The notes beneath the pieces were generated by a model, which made no database searches, was not told the DNA's origin, and worked only from the letters and a program-made list of their open reading frames with translations. DNA of 64,000 nt. Source: Micromonospora alfalfae (GTDB lineage: Bacteria; Actinomycetota; Actinomycetes; Mycobacteriales; Micromonosporaceae). The translations under genes and the position numbers were made by a program. The stretch spans positions 49,036-113,035 of the forward strand of contig NZ_JAKKFH010000015.1 in the NCBI RefSeq assembly GCF_022230925.1, written 5' to 3'. Shown one piece after another: positions 52,434 to 61,091 of this stretch (its first letter is position 1; each line of letters starts with the position of its first letter).

Positions 52434-53836
52434 ACCGACACCTCGCCCGACTGCGCGGGCACCACCTCGCTCGTCGGGTCGGCCGCCGCCGCGGCGACCA
52501 ACCGAGCCGCCGTCTCCGGATGGCTCGCCCAGTGCAGTGTGAGCTGCGAGGCGTGCACGTTGCGCCAGACGAAGCCCTCCGGCGCGCCGCCGTCCCAGCT
52601 CCAGGCCGGGCGCTGACCGGCGCGGGGAGTGAGCACCGCACGGTGTGCCTTGTGCCCGACCAGCACCGTGCCGGTGGCGGCGACCACGCTGTCGGTCTGG
52701 GCGGTCGCCTCCCGGTAGCCGGCCACCACACCGTCGCGGCTGACGCCGACAGCGTCCAGGACACCGCACATCGGCAGCCCGTCCAACTCCCGGGCCAGCC
52801 AGAGCAACCCGGCGCCCTCGGCGATCACCGGACGCCCGGTCCGCGCCAACTCGGCCACCGCGATGCAGAGCCGCCGGTTGGCAGACAACTGCTCGGCGTA
52901 TGCCTCGGGCAGCGCGCCGCCGACGACCAGCGCGCGGGTGCCGACCGGCAGCGCCTCGTCGCGCAGCGGGTCGACGACGACGACCTCGGCGCCGGCGGCC
53001 CGGAGCAACTCGGTGGTCTCCGGGTGGCTGAAGCTGCCGCCCGGCCCACCGGCCACCGCCACCAGTGGGCGGTTCGCCGGGGGTGTGAACGTGCCGAGGG
53101 CCTCCTCGGGAGACCAGGCCGGCGTCGGCAGCGGCGGGGCGGAGCGGGCCAGCCCGAGCAGCCGTTCCAGGTCGACAGTGGCAGCGACGGCCTCGCCCAG
53201 CCGGCGGACCGCACGGACGGCGTCGGCCGAGTCGTCGACCACCGGCGCCACCCCGTGGCGCCGCGACGGCAGCACAGCCGGCAAATCCTGTCGACGCAGC
53301 GCGCCGTAGACCGGCACCCCCACGTCGTCCAGCGCCTCGCGCAGCATCCCCTCGTGCCGCGACGACGCCACCCGGTTGAGGATCACCCCGCCGAGCCACA
53401 ACTGCTCGTCGTACGAGCGGAAACCGTGCACCAGGGCCGCCACCGACTGACCCATCGCGGCCACGTCGACAACGAGCACCACAGGGCTGCGCAGCGCGGC
53501 GGCGGCAGCGGCGGTGGACTCCTGCTCGGGGCGGCCACCGACCGAGTCGTACAACCCCATGCTGCCCTGCACCACTGCCAGCCCGGCACCGGCGGCACCG
53601 TGCGCCACCAGCGGGGCGAGCCGGTCGAGGCCGACCAGTCGGGGGTCGATCACCCGACCCGGCCGACCGGAGGCGAGACCGAGGTAGGCGGCGTCGACGT
53701 GGTCCGGCCCGAGCTTGAACCCGGCGACGTCGACCCCTCGCTCGGCCAGGGCGGCGAGCAGCCCGATCGCCAGCGCGTTCTTACCGTGCCCGGAGGACGG
53801 CGCGCTGAGCACCAGGCGCGGCACGACGGTCATCAT
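52430..53836 (-). CDS. cobB: CobB/CbiA-like cobyrinate diamide synthase with altered active sites
   Basis: A 468-residue protein with the full CobB/CbiA layout: an ATP-dependent amidoligase half and a class I glutaminase half. Both functional sites depart from consensus: the P-loop reads SSGHGKNALA (Asn20 where Thr/Ser binds Mg); EGVMGLYDG is QGSMGLYDS; AECAGL, which holds the glutaminase Cys, is AEGAGLLWL (Gly341); and the distal GHEFHR is GHKAHR. The rest (LGLASGRPGRVIDP, GGVILNRVASSRHEGMLREAL) is clearly homologous. Either a degenerate copy or a paralogue with another role. ATG 53836 has GAGGAG upstream. Confidence 0.85.
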   Translation of the reverse strand: MMTVVPRLVLSAPSSGHGKNALAIGLLAALAERGVDVAGFKLGPDHVDAAYLGLASGRPGRVIDPRLVGLDRLAPLVAHGAAGAGLAVVQGSMGLYDSVGGRPEQESTAAAAAALRSPVVLVVDVAAMGQSVAALVHGFRSYDEQLWLGGVILNRVASSRHEGMLREALDDVGVPVYGALRRQDLPAVLPSRRHGVAPVVDDSADAVRAVRRLGEAVAATVDLERLLGLARSAPPLPTPAWSPEEALGTFTPPANRPLVAVAGGPGGSFSHPETTELLRAAGAEVVVVDPLRDEALPVGTRALVVGGALPEAYAEQLSANRRLCIAVAELARTGRPVIAEGAGLLWLARELDGLPMCGVLDAVGVSRDGVVAGYREATAQTDSVVAATGTVLVGHKAHRAVLTPRAGQRPAWSWDGGAPEGFVWRNVHASQLTLHWASHPETAARLVAAAAADPTSEVVPAQSGEVSV

Positions 53837-54025
53837 CGACTCCTCGCGAGCGGCGGCGGGTACGCGACGGGACGACCAAGGCCGATCCGTCGGCGTGACG
53901 ATACCCGCCCGGCTCAAGGCGCGAGCACCGCCAACCGGGGTGGGCGACCCGGCCCTGGCAGCGCCCCGGAGCATCCGCCCGGCCCGGTCCGGCCCGGTCC
54001 AGGTCAGTGGCGCCGGTCATACGAG

Positions 54026-54031
54026 TAGCCT
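54026..54031 (+). promoter_or_regulatory. Candidate leaderless -10 of the SURF1 gene (TAGCCT)
   Basis: TAGCCT lies 7 nt before GTG 54039. Confidence 0.5.
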
Positions 54032-54038
54032 CGGTCCC

Positions 54039-54860
54039 GTGTACCGGTTCCTGCTGAGCCCACGCTGGCTGGGCGCCCTCGCGCTGACCCTGGTCGCGGC
54101 CGCCGTCATGGTGTTCCTCGGCAACTGGCAGCTGGACCGCTACCGGGGGCGCACCGAGGTCAACGAACGGATCGACGCGGGCCAGCGGATGGCTCCCGTG
54201 CCGATCGCCGACGCGCTGCGCGCCCCCACCGGCGGCGGGGGGACGGCCGGTCCGGCCCCCGCCGAGGACAAGGTCTGGACCCGGGTCACAGTCACCGGCC
54301 GGTACGACCCCACGAACACAGTGCTGGTCCGTGGCCGGACGGTGGACAGCCGGGTCGGTTTCGAGGTGCTCACCCCGCTGGTGCTCGCCGACGGCACGGC
54401 GCTGCTGGTGGACCGGGGCTGGATCCCGCCGGCACCCGGTGGGGCGACCGCTAAGCCGTCGGTCCCGGCCGCGCCGACCGGCGACGTGACTGTGGTCGGC
54501 CGGGTGCATGAGACCGAGAGCGGCGCCGGCGCGGTGACCCGACGCGACGGGCTGTTGGAGATCCGGCGGATCGGGGTGTCGCGGCTGGCCGGCGAGCTTC
54601 CCTACCCGGTCTACGGTGCGTATCTGCTGCTCGACGAACAGACCCCGGCAGCAGATCCGGTGTTCAAGGCGGTCCCGGTCGGGCACGCCAACAACTGGCA
54701 GAACTTCGGCTACGTCGTGCAGTGGTGGCTGTTCGCGGTGATGGCCCTCTTCGGTTATGGCTGGGTGGCCCGTCGGGAGGCCCGCCGGGCCGCCGGCATC
54801 GGCACCACCCCGGCTCCCCTGGACCGGGCCGCCGAGCCGACGCCGACCGCTTCCGCCTGA
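54039..54860 (+). CDS. SURF1-family cytochrome oxidase assembly protein
   Basis: A 273-residue protein. A membrane helix near the N-terminus (ALALTLVAAAVMVFLGNWQLDRY) carries the SURF1 signature GxWQxxR-like NWQLDRY; the periplasmic beta domain holds VTVTGRYDPTNTVLVRGRTVDSRVGFEVLTPL and LLVDRGWIPP; a second helix near 228–248 (NFGYVVQWWLFAVMALFGY). It assists haem a insertion into aa3 oxidase. GTG 54039 fits a leaderless mRNA. Convergent with the DNA ligase gene. Confidence 0.9.
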   Translation: MYRFLLSPRWLGALALTLVAAAVMVFLGNWQLDRYRGRTEVNERIDAGQRMAPVPIADALRAPTGGGGTAGPAPAEDKVWTRVTVTGRYDPTNTVLVRGRTVDSRVGFEVLTPLVLADGTALLVDRGWIPPAPGGATAKPSVPAAPTGDVTVVGRVHETESGAGAVTRRDGLLEIRRIGVSRLAGELPYPVYGAYLLLDEQTPAADPVFKAVPVGHANNWQNFGYVVQWWLFAVMALFGYGWVARREARRAAGIGTTPAPLDRAAEPTPTASA

Positions 54861-54870
54861 CCCCGCTCGG

Positions 54871-56454
54871 TCAGCCGGTCACGCGGCCGGCGTGGATGGC
54901 GCGGACCGCGTCGATGGTGTCCGCCTCCGCTGCGGACTTGTCGTCGCGATAGCGCACCACCCGGGCGAACCGCAGCGCCATCCCACCGGGATAGCGCGAA
55001 CTCGTCTGCACCCCGTCGAAGGCGATCTCCACCACCTGCTCGGGCCGGACCCGGACCACCCAGTCGCCGCGTTCCACGGCGAGGCCGAGGAACCGTTCGG
55101 TCTGCCACCGCAGCAGCTCGTCGGTGAGCCCCTTGAACGTCTTGCCGAGCATCACGAAGTCACCGGTGCGCGCGTCACGCGCACCCAGGTGCAGGTTGGA
55201 CAGCCAGCCCTTGCGTCGGCCGCTGCCCCACTCGACGGCGAGCACCACCAGGTCGAGGGTGTGCCGCGGTTTGACCTTGACCCAGGCGGCACCGCGCCGG
55301 CCGGCGTCGTAGGGGGCGTCCGGCGCCTTGACCACCACGCCCTCCTGCCCGGCGTCGAGCGCTGCGGCGAACGCGGCGGCGGCCTGCTCCGGGCCGTCGA
55401 CCTCCATCCGACCGACAAGCAGCGACGAATCCACCGAACCGGCGAGGGCGGCCCACCGCTCCCGGCCGGGGCTGTCGATCAGATCCTGGCCGTCGAGGTG
55501 CAGCAGGTCGAAGAAGTACGGGGTGAGCACCGTCGCGCCGGTGCTGGCAGCCGCCGCGAGCACCGCCGGAGCGACAGGTGTGCGCCCGGTGGTGCTGGGG
55601 GTGGTGCGTCGGGCGGCCCGGCTCGACGTCTGCTGGAATGGCAGTGGGCGGCCGGTCTCGTCCAGGCCGATGGCCTCGCCGTCGAGGACCAACTCCCGGC
55701 CCGGCAGGGCACGGACCGCGGCGACCACCTCGGGCACCCGGGTGGTGATCTCGTCGAGGCTGCGGGTGAACACGGCGATGTCGGTGCCGGAGCGGTGCAC
55801 CTGGATGCGGATGCCGTCGAGCTTCACGTCGACCACCGCCGGCGTGCCGGTAGCGGCCAGCGCCTCGTCGACCGAGGGGGCGCTCTGCGCGAGCATCGGC
55901 GCCAGCGGGCGGCCGACCTGGAGACCGAACCCGGCCAACTCGGCGGCCCCTCCGGCCAGCGCGGCCACCGCCACGGCCCGGAGATCACCGGCGAGCAGCA
56001 GCGCCCGGCGGACCGCCGCCACCGGCACCTCGGCGGCCCGGGCCACCGCGTCCGCGAGGAGACCGGCCTGGGCGCCCTGCCGTAGCTCGCCACTGAACAG
56101 GCCGGTGAGCAGCCGCTGCTCGTCGGCCGTCGCCGCCGCGTAGAGGGCGCCGAGCAACGCCCGACGCCGAGCCTGTGAACCCGAGCCATGCACCGCGGCG
56201 ATCTGCGCGATTGCCGCGTCAACGGCGGCCACCGTCAACGTCGGCTCGGCGGCCGGTGGCGGCAGGTCACGCAGGCTCGCGTAGCCGACCCCGGTCTGCC
56301 GTTGGCGCAGCTCACCGGCGAGATAGCCGGCACCGGGCTCGACCTCGCCGGGGTCGAGCCGACGCAGCGCGTCAGCGAGCAGCTCCACCTTGGCCCGTCG
56401 GCCGCTGGTGGCGCCGACGGCGGCGGAGGTGGCTGCCAGATCGAGGAACCGCAC
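54871..56454 (-). CDS. ATP-dependent DNA ligase (LigB-like)
   Basis: A 527-residue ligase. The N-terminal DNA-binding domain (about 1–200) precedes the nucleotidyltransferase with the adenylated Lys in VDVKLDGIRIQVHR, ELVLDGEAIGLD (motif III), YFFDLLHLDG, and EGVVVKAPDAPYDAGRRGAAWVKVKP (motifs IV–V) in overlapping parts; the OB domain follows. It resembles mycobacterial LigB, an accessory replication/repair ligase. GTG 56454 is chosen because CAGGAT precedes it by 7 nt; ATG 56463 overlaps that hexamer. Confidence 0.92.
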   Translation of the reverse strand: MRFLDLAATSAAVGATSGRRAKVELLADALRRLDPGEVEPGAGYLAGELRQRQTGVGYASLRDLPPPAAEPTLTVAAVDAAIAQIAAVHGSGSQARRRALLGALYAAATADEQRLLTGLFSGELRQGAQAGLLADAVARAAEVPVAAVRRALLLAGDLRAVAVAALAGGAAELAGFGLQVGRPLAPMLAQSAPSVDEALAATGTPAVVDVKLDGIRIQVHRSGTDIAVFTRSLDEITTRVPEVVAAVRALPGRELVLDGEAIGLDETGRPLPFQQTSSRAARRTTPSTTGRTPVAPAVLAAAASTGATVLTPYFFDLLHLDGQDLIDSPGRERWAALAGSVDSSLLVGRMEVDGPEQAAAAFAAALDAGQEGVVVKAPDAPYDAGRRGAAWVKVKPRHTLDLVVLAVEWGSGRRKGWLSNLHLGARDARTGDFVMLGKTFKGLTDELLRWQTERFLGLAVERGDWVVRVRPEQVVEIAFDGVQTSSRYPGGMALRFARVVRYRDDKSAAEADTIDAVRAIHAGRVTG

Positions 56455-56461
56455 GCAGCTC

Positions 56462-56467
56462 ATCCTG
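56462..56467 (-). promoter_or_regulatory. Candidate leaderless -10 of the ligase gene (CAGGAT)
   Basis: CAGGAT on the minus strand, 7 nt before GTG 56454. Confidence 0.4.
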
Positions 56468-56477
56468 CCAGTCACCT

Positions 56478-56517
56478 CCGACACCGCCCGGGCATTGCCG
56501 TGCCCGGGCGGTGTCGG
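56478..56517 (-). terminator. Perfect 17-bp hairpin terminator
   Basis: CCGACACCGCCCGGGCA and its exact complement surround TTGCCG. It ends the small gene at 56549 and insulates the ligase promoter. Confidence 0.8.
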
Positions 56518-56548
56518 CAGGGTGCCGCCCACTCACGCGGACGACGGT

Positions 56549-56755
56549 TCAGGCGGAGACGGGTTCCTCGATGCGCAGACCTCGGGCGCGGACCTCGCCG
56601 GCGACCCGGGAGAGCACCGAGTCGAGGGCGACCAGTGCGGCGGAGAGCTCACCGAGCTGTTCGTTGAGCGTGTCCTCGGACCACGCGGAGACATCGACAT
56701 CTCCCAGCGCGCTGACAGCGGCCCCCAACCGGGCCATCACCTCGTTCGTACTCAT
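56549..56755 (-). CDS. Small protein resembling a DUF222 N-terminus
   Basis: A 68-residue helical protein (SALGDVDVSAWSEDTLNEQL, GELSAALVALDSVLSRVAGEV, ending RGLRIEEPVSA). The pattern resembles the first helices of actinobacterial DUF222/HNH proteins, so it may be a truncated remnant or a short independent regulator. It has its own good start (ATG 56755 with TAGCCT 7 nt upstream) and its own terminator, which argues for a functional gene. Confidence 0.6.
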   Translation of the reverse strand: MSTNEVMARLGAAVSALGDVDVSAWSEDTLNEQLGELSAALVALDSVLSRVAGEVRARGLRIEEPVSA

Positions 56756-56762
56756 GTACGAA

Positions 56763-56768
56763 AGGCTA
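56763..56768 (-). promoter_or_regulatory. Candidate leaderless -10 of the small DUF222-like gene (TAGCCT)
   Basis: TAGCCT on the minus strand, 7 nt before ATG 56755, within an AT-richer spacer. Confidence 0.5.
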
Positions 56769-56832
56769 TAACAGCTGACCATCCGACACGCCGTAAACTC
56801 CCAGATCAGGCCCAAAGTTGCCGTTCTGACAC

Positions 56833-58191
56833 CTAACTGCTCACCGCCGCCACGTTGCGCAGAAGCAGCGCCTCGGCGAGGCAGACCCTGGCGAACTCAC
56901 CAAGGTGCAGGCTCTCGTTCGGGCCGTGCGCACGGGCGTGCGGGTCCTCCACGCCGGTCACCAGGATCGCCGCCTTCGGGAACATCTCCTGGAAGGTGGC
57001 GATGAACGGAATCGAACCGCCGATGCCGACGTCCACCGGGTCGGTGCCGTCCCAGGCGGTCCGGAAGGCCGAACGGGCGGCGTCGAACATCGGCCCGGAC
57101 GTGTCGATCACACACGGGTCACCGTCGTGTTCGACGGTGACAGTCACCTGCGCGCCCCACGGCGCGTGCTGCTCCAGGTGCGCACGCACCGCCGCGTACG
57201 CCCGCTTGGGGTCGTCGCCCGGAGCGAGGCGGATGCTGAGCTTCGCCTTCGCGGCCGGAACCAGGGCGTTCGGCGCCTCGCCGGTGGACGGCGCGTCGAC
57301 ACCGAGAATGGCCAGCGCCGGCTTGGTCCAGAGTCGGTCGGTGATCCGGCCGGTGCCGATGAGCTGCACGCCGTCGGCGAGCCCGGCCTCGGCCCGGAAT
57401 CGGTCCTCCGGATAGTCGACGGTGGCGCCCTCCCGGCCGACCAGGCCGTCCACCGCCACGTCACCGGCGTCGTCCTGCAGCGTCGCCAACAGCCTGACCA
57501 GCGCGGTGAGCGCGTCCGGCACGGCGCCGCCGAACATGCCGCTGTGCACCGCGTGGTCCAGCGTGCGCACCTCGACGAAGCAGTTGACGATGCCCCGCAG
57601 CGAGGTGGTCAACGCCGGTACGCCGATGTCCCAGTTGGCGGAGTCGGCGATCACGATGACGTCAGAGGTGATCTCGTCGCGGTGCTCGACCAGCAGTTGC
57701 TCCAGCGAGTCGGAGCCATACTCCTCCTCGCCCTCGATGAAGAGGACCACGCCGACCGGCAGCGCGTCACCGTACGCGCGCAGCGCCGCCACGTGCGCCA
57801 TGACGCCGGCCTTGTCGTCGGCCGCGCCCCGGGCGTAGAGCCGGCCGTCGCGTTCCACCGGCTCGAACGGGTCGGACTCCCACAGCGACCGGTCGCCGAC
57901 CGGCTGGACGTCGTGGTGGGCGTAGAGCAGCACGGTGGGCGCGCCGGGCGGGGCGGCCCGACGACCGATCACCGCCGGCTGGCCGCCGGATCGCACGATG
58001 TCGACGTCCAGGCCACAGCCGCGCAGCAGCTCGGCGACCGCCTCGGCCGAGCGCTCCACGTGCGAGTGGTCGAAGCCCTCGAAGGCGATGCCGGGGATGC
58101 GGACGAGGCGCTCCAGGTCGGCCCGGACGCCGGGCATCTCCCGCTCGACGGCGGCCCGCACCTCGGACTCGGACATGATCGGTGAGGTCAT
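56833..58191 (-). CDS. M20-family dipeptidase
   Basis: A 452-residue zinc peptidase. VLLYAHHDVQPVGD gives the first metal His and catalytic Asp, LYARGAADDKAGVMAH the bridging Asp, IEGEEEYGSDSL the Glu pair, IVIADS a further ligand and GVEDPHARAHGPNESLHLGEF the last His. The lid domain lies at about 200–315. It hydrolyses dipeptides or related amides in the cytoplasm. ATG 58191 is preceded by TACGAT-N7; ATG 58200 is inside that hexamer. Confidence 0.93.
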   Translation of the reverse strand: MTSPIMSESEVRAAVEREMPGVRADLERLVRIPGIAFEGFDHSHVERSAEAVAELLRGCGLDVDIVRSGGQPAVIGRRAAPPGAPTVLLYAHHDVQPVGDRSLWESDPFEPVERDGRLYARGAADDKAGVMAHVAALRAYGDALPVGVVLFIEGEEEYGSDSLEQLLVEHRDEITSDVIVIADSANWDIGVPALTTSLRGIVNCFVEVRTLDHAVHSGMFGGAVPDALTALVRLLATLQDDAGDVAVDGLVGREGATVDYPEDRFRAEAGLADGVQLIGTGRITDRLWTKPALAILGVDAPSTGEAPNALVPAAKAKLSIRLAPGDDPKRAYAAVRAHLEQHAPWGAQVTVTVEHDGDPCVIDTSGPMFDAARSAFRTAWDGTDPVDVGIGGSIPFIATFQEMFPKAAILVTGVEDPHARAHGPNESLHLGEFARVCLAEALLLRNVAAVSS

Positions 58192-58198
58192 GACCGGC

Positions 58199-58204
58199 AT
58201 CGTA
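58199..58204 (-). promoter_or_regulatory. Candidate leaderless -10 of the dipeptidase gene (TACGAT)
   Basis: TACGAT on the minus strand, 7 nt before ATG 58191; it excludes the in-frame ATG at 58200 as the main start. Confidence 0.5.
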
Positions 58205-58212
58205 TGCCGGCC

Positions 58213-59358
58213 TTACCGGGGCGTGTCGGCGGAGCCCGTGCCGTCACCGCTGTCAGCGGGGCCGGTGCCGGCCCGCGCGCCCGGGGCGGCCCGCCCGGCG
58301 CGGTGTGCGCGGCCCGCCGCCTCGGTGGCGGCGTCCATCCAGGAACGGGCCCGACCGGCGGTGCCGCCCACCCACTCGCCGACGTCACTCGCGCCGTCGC
58401 CGAGGCGGCGCAGCAACCCGACCAGCGGGTCGGTCGACCGGCTGAACTCCTCCCGGTACGACTCGGCAGCCGCCTTGATCTCCTCCGACACGCTTGTCGA
58501 GCTGTCATCCTCGCGGCGCGGATAGTCCCCCGCCAGCACCCGCCCGTACTCCCCGGAGTCGATCCACTGGCGCAGCGACGCCGCCCGCGCAACCGGCACC
58601 GGGTGGGTGCTCCACGCTGTCATCCGGATCTTGTGCAGGCTGTCGCGCAGGTCGCCGCCACCGGCGTACTCGGCGGCCTGCTCCAGGAAGGCGGTGGTGT
58701 CGACCTGGGACAGGTCACCGCCGCCGGCGAGCTTCATCAGCAGCCGCAGCGCGGCGCCCGGGTCCTGCCCGGCGAGCAGGCCGGCCCGGTCGGCGGAGAG
58801 TTCCGCCTTGCGCCACCACTCCAGCATTGCCGCGATGATGGCGCGCAGCGCGATCGCGCCGACCGGCAACCAGCTCAGGTTCGCCGCCCACCGGGTGAGA
58901 ATCATGAGCATGGTCTTGTAGACCGCGTGCCCGCTGCCCACGTGCCCCAACTCGTGGCCGAGCAGGCAGCGCAGCTCATCCTCGTCGAGTTGCTGCACGC
59001 AGGCGGAGTTCAGCACGATGAACGGCCGCTCCAGCCCGACCGCCTCGGCGCCCAACCAGGGCGACTGCGTCACGTACAGCTCGGGCAGTTCGGCCACGTC
59101 GAGCGCCGCCGCGGCCTCGGTGTAGCGCTGCCACACCGCCGGGTACTGCCTGTGGTCGACCCGGATGCCGGAGGCCAGCACGGACAGCCGGAAACCCCGC
59201 TCGTTCCACATCCCGAAGAACGCCCGCAGCACGTCGTCGAAACCGCGCAGCTCCCGCAGCGCGACCAGGGCACCCCGGTCGGCCGGATGCTCCCAGGCCC
59301 GCGAGCTGATGCCGGTGAGGGTGATCCGACGCCGCGCTGGCGCGTCCGCTGCCGTCAT
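58213..59358 (-). CDS. M48-family metallopeptidase
   Basis: A 381-residue protein. The zinc site is LLGHELGHVGSGHAVY (HELGH) with the third ligand in EWWRKAELSADRAGLLAG. Hydrophobic stretches around the site (MLMILTRWAANLSWLPVGAIALRAIIAAML) suggest membrane association like HtpX. The C-terminal ~100 residues are Ala/Gly/Arg-rich and probably disordered. It may clear damaged proteins; substrate unknown. ATG 59358 has GGGGAGCC upstream. Confidence 0.88.
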   Translation of the reverse strand: MTAADAPARRRITLTGISSRAWEHPADRGALVALRELRGFDDVLRAFFGMWNERGFRLSVLASGIRVDHRQYPAVWQRYTEAAAALDVAELPELYVTQSPWLGAEAVGLERPFIVLNSACVQQLDEDELRCLLGHELGHVGSGHAVYKTMLMILTRWAANLSWLPVGAIALRAIIAAMLEWWRKAELSADRAGLLAGQDPGAALRLLMKLAGGGDLSQVDTTAFLEQAAEYAGGGDLRDSLHKIRMTAWSTHPVPVARAASLRQWIDSGEYGRVLAGDYPRREDDSSTSVSEEIKAAAESYREEFSRSTDPLVGLLRRLGDGASDVGEWVGGTAGRARSWMDAATEAAGRAHRAGRAAPGARAGTGPADSGDGTGSADTPR

Positions 59359-59425
59359 TGTGGCTCCCCGTTCGCCGTAGCTCTCCGCATCGTGCCGCAG
59401 TCGGTGGCCCACGTCCATGCCCCGC

Positions 59426-60145
59426 TCATCGGAGCCGCACGTAGTACCGATCCGCGTCGTACGGCAGTGTCGGCGCGCCATCCACCACCAGGTCGGCGTG
59501 GACAGCTGTCTCGTCGACGGCGAAGTGCGCCCGCTCCCCGTCATGCCAGCGGCGCAGCTCGGGCAGGATCTCCGGGCCGTCCCGGGCGACAGCGCGAGCC
59601 AGCCGCAGCGACGCGGGCGCGGTGACGAACACGGCCAGCGTCAGCTCCGGCCGGACGACCGCCCGGGCGGCGCTGACCCCCTCGACCACCAGCACCGGAG
59701 CCACCGGCACCGGAACCGGCCGGGGCAGGAAGCACCGCCGGACCCAGCTGTACCGCCGGTAGGCGCCCGGCTCCCCGTTACGCAGCGGGCCGAGCACCCC
59801 CTCGTCGAGCCGGGGCCAGAAGGTGACCTGGTCGTCCCACCCGTCGAGCAGGTCGTCGGTGTGCACCACCGGCGGTCGGCCGCCGAGCGGCCCCGTCAGG
59901 GCATCCGCGAGCTGCGCGGCGAACCGGCTCTTACCAGCGCCACTCGGCCCGTCGACAGCGACGAGCCGGGTCCGCCCCAACCGCGCCGGGCCCGCGAGCA
60001 CCCGACGAGCCAATTCGGCGTACGCCTCGACGACCGCCACCGTCGGTCCGACAGTTCCCGGGTTCAGCGCAGCCTCCCGTGGTGCATGACCGAAGTATGC
60101 CGCCACCGCTGGTGGGCAGGCCGCCGCCTCGTCGGGCGAGGGCAC
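59426..60145 (-). CDS. Uridine-kinase-like P-loop protein
   Basis: A 239-residue protein with Walker A VDGPSGAGKSRFA at about 65–77, VVHTDDLLDGWDDQ as acceptor-site region, VLVVEGVSAAR, and a lid-like RRCFLPRP segment. This is the uridine kinase/phosphoribulokinase-like group common in actinobacteria; the real substrate is unproven. GTG 60145 has CATCTT 7 nt upstream (leaderless pattern), but the first 40 residues are weakly conserved-looking and a later start is possible. Confidence 0.75.
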   Translation of the reverse strand: MPSPDEAAACPPAVAAYFGHAPREAALNPGTVGPTVAVVEAYAELARRVLAGPARLGRTRLVAVDGPSGAGKSRFAAQLADALTGPLGGRPPVVHTDDLLDGWDDQVTFWPRLDEGVLGPLRNGEPGAYRRYSWVRRCFLPRPVPVPVAPVLVVEGVSAARAVVRPELTLAVFVTAPASLRLARAVARDGPEILPELRRWHDGERAHFAVDETAVHADLVVDGAPTLPYDADRYYVRLR

Positions 60146-60383
60146 CGCGGTGAAGATGCCCGCCCTGTGATCGACTCAGGTTCGTCGACGCCCCTGTCGG
60201 CGGGACCACAGTTGTCTGCGACCGTGTCGATCATGCCGATTGGTGGGCCTGAGTTGGTCAGCCTGACACGTCCGGCTGACCGCCCCGGCCGGCCACCGTC
60301 ACGTCCGGGGGAATTGGGGCGGCGACGGGTGACGGGCGGCCCGTTCGCCGCCCGGGGTGCCAGCGAATCGGCATGATCGGGTG

Positions 60384-60800
60384 GTGCTCCGAGACGTGAT
60401 GAGCCCCGGTATAGACGCCCTACTCGAACAGGCCCGCGCCGGGCTGCACCGACTGACTCCGCAGCAGACCGTCGAGGCGGTCCGCGGCGGCGCGTTGCTG
60501 GTCGACACCCGTACCGAACTGCAGCGCCGCGAACAGGGCGACCTGCCCGGCGCGGTCGTCATCGACCGGACCGTACTCGAGTGGCGCCTCGATCCGGCCA
60601 GCGCCTGGCGGATCCCGGAAGCCACCGGGTACGACCGGGAGATCATCCTGGTGTGCCGACAGGGCTACAGCTCCAGCCTGGCCGCAGCCAGCCTGCAGAC
60701 CCTCGGGCTGCGCCGGGCCACCGACATGATCGGCGGCGTGGACGCCTGGCTCGCCGCCGGCCTGCCCACCACCGACCGTCCCGCCGACATCCGCCCCTGA
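60384..60800 (+). CDS. Rhodanese-like protein
   Basis: A 138-residue single rhodanese domain: LVDTRTELQRREQGDLPGAVVIDRTVLEW and the active loop VCRQGYSSSLAA with the persulfide Cys, then GLRRATDMIGGVDAWLAAGLP. It transfers sulfane sulfur; acceptor unknown. GTG 60384 is preceded by CATGAT-N6; ATG 60399 and GTG 60381 are alternatives. Convergent with cobQ, with a long palindrome in the 291-bp gap. Confidence 0.85.
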   Translation: MLRDVMSPGIDALLEQARAGLHRLTPQQTVEAVRGGALLVDTRTELQRREQGDLPGAVVIDRTVLEWRLDPASAWRIPEATGYDREIILVCRQGYSSSLAAASLQTLGLRRATDMIGGVDAWLAAGLPTTDRPADIRP

Positions 60801-60853
60801 CTCCCCCCGAACTCGCCCCGCAAGTTCCATTCCGGGGCGGTCGGTCTGCGCAA

Positions 60854-60926
60854 GATCGTGCTCGATCCAGGAAACAGGCCTCTCCTCGCGCGGACAAGGC
60901 CCCTGAAACAAGGATCGAGCACGATC
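60854..60926. repeat. Long intergenic palindrome, GATCGTGCTCGA family, copy 2
   Basis: GATCGTGCTCGATCC at the left is the exact complement of GGATCGAGCACGATC at the right, a 15-bp perfect outer stem, with partial inner pairing (AGGCCT/AGGCCC). It lies between convergent rhodanese and cobQ genes, like copy 1 at 13685 between convergent genes. Confidence 0.75.
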
Positions 60927-60970
60927 ATGCGAAAGCGGTGGCCCCGGCGGACCCCAACGGACGGCCCAAC

Positions 60971-61011
60971 AGGCGGCCCGACAGGCGGCCCGACAGGCGG
61001 CCCGACAGGCG
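60971..61011. repeat. 12-bp tandem repeat
   Basis: AGGCGGCCCGAC occurs three times in direct succession (60971–61006) with a partial fourth copy. The rest of the 60801–61091 gap holds the palindrome and no gene. Confidence 0.85.
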
Positions 61012-61091
61012 CGCGGTAAAGAGCACCCTCGCTGCCCGTGGCGCGGCCTCCGCCCCACGCTCCGCATGGGACGGTGGACCGGCCAAGAGGG

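Noticed and set aside
60971..61011. CRISPR array
   Set aside because: Units are 12 bp and directly adjacent, with no spacers and no cas genes.
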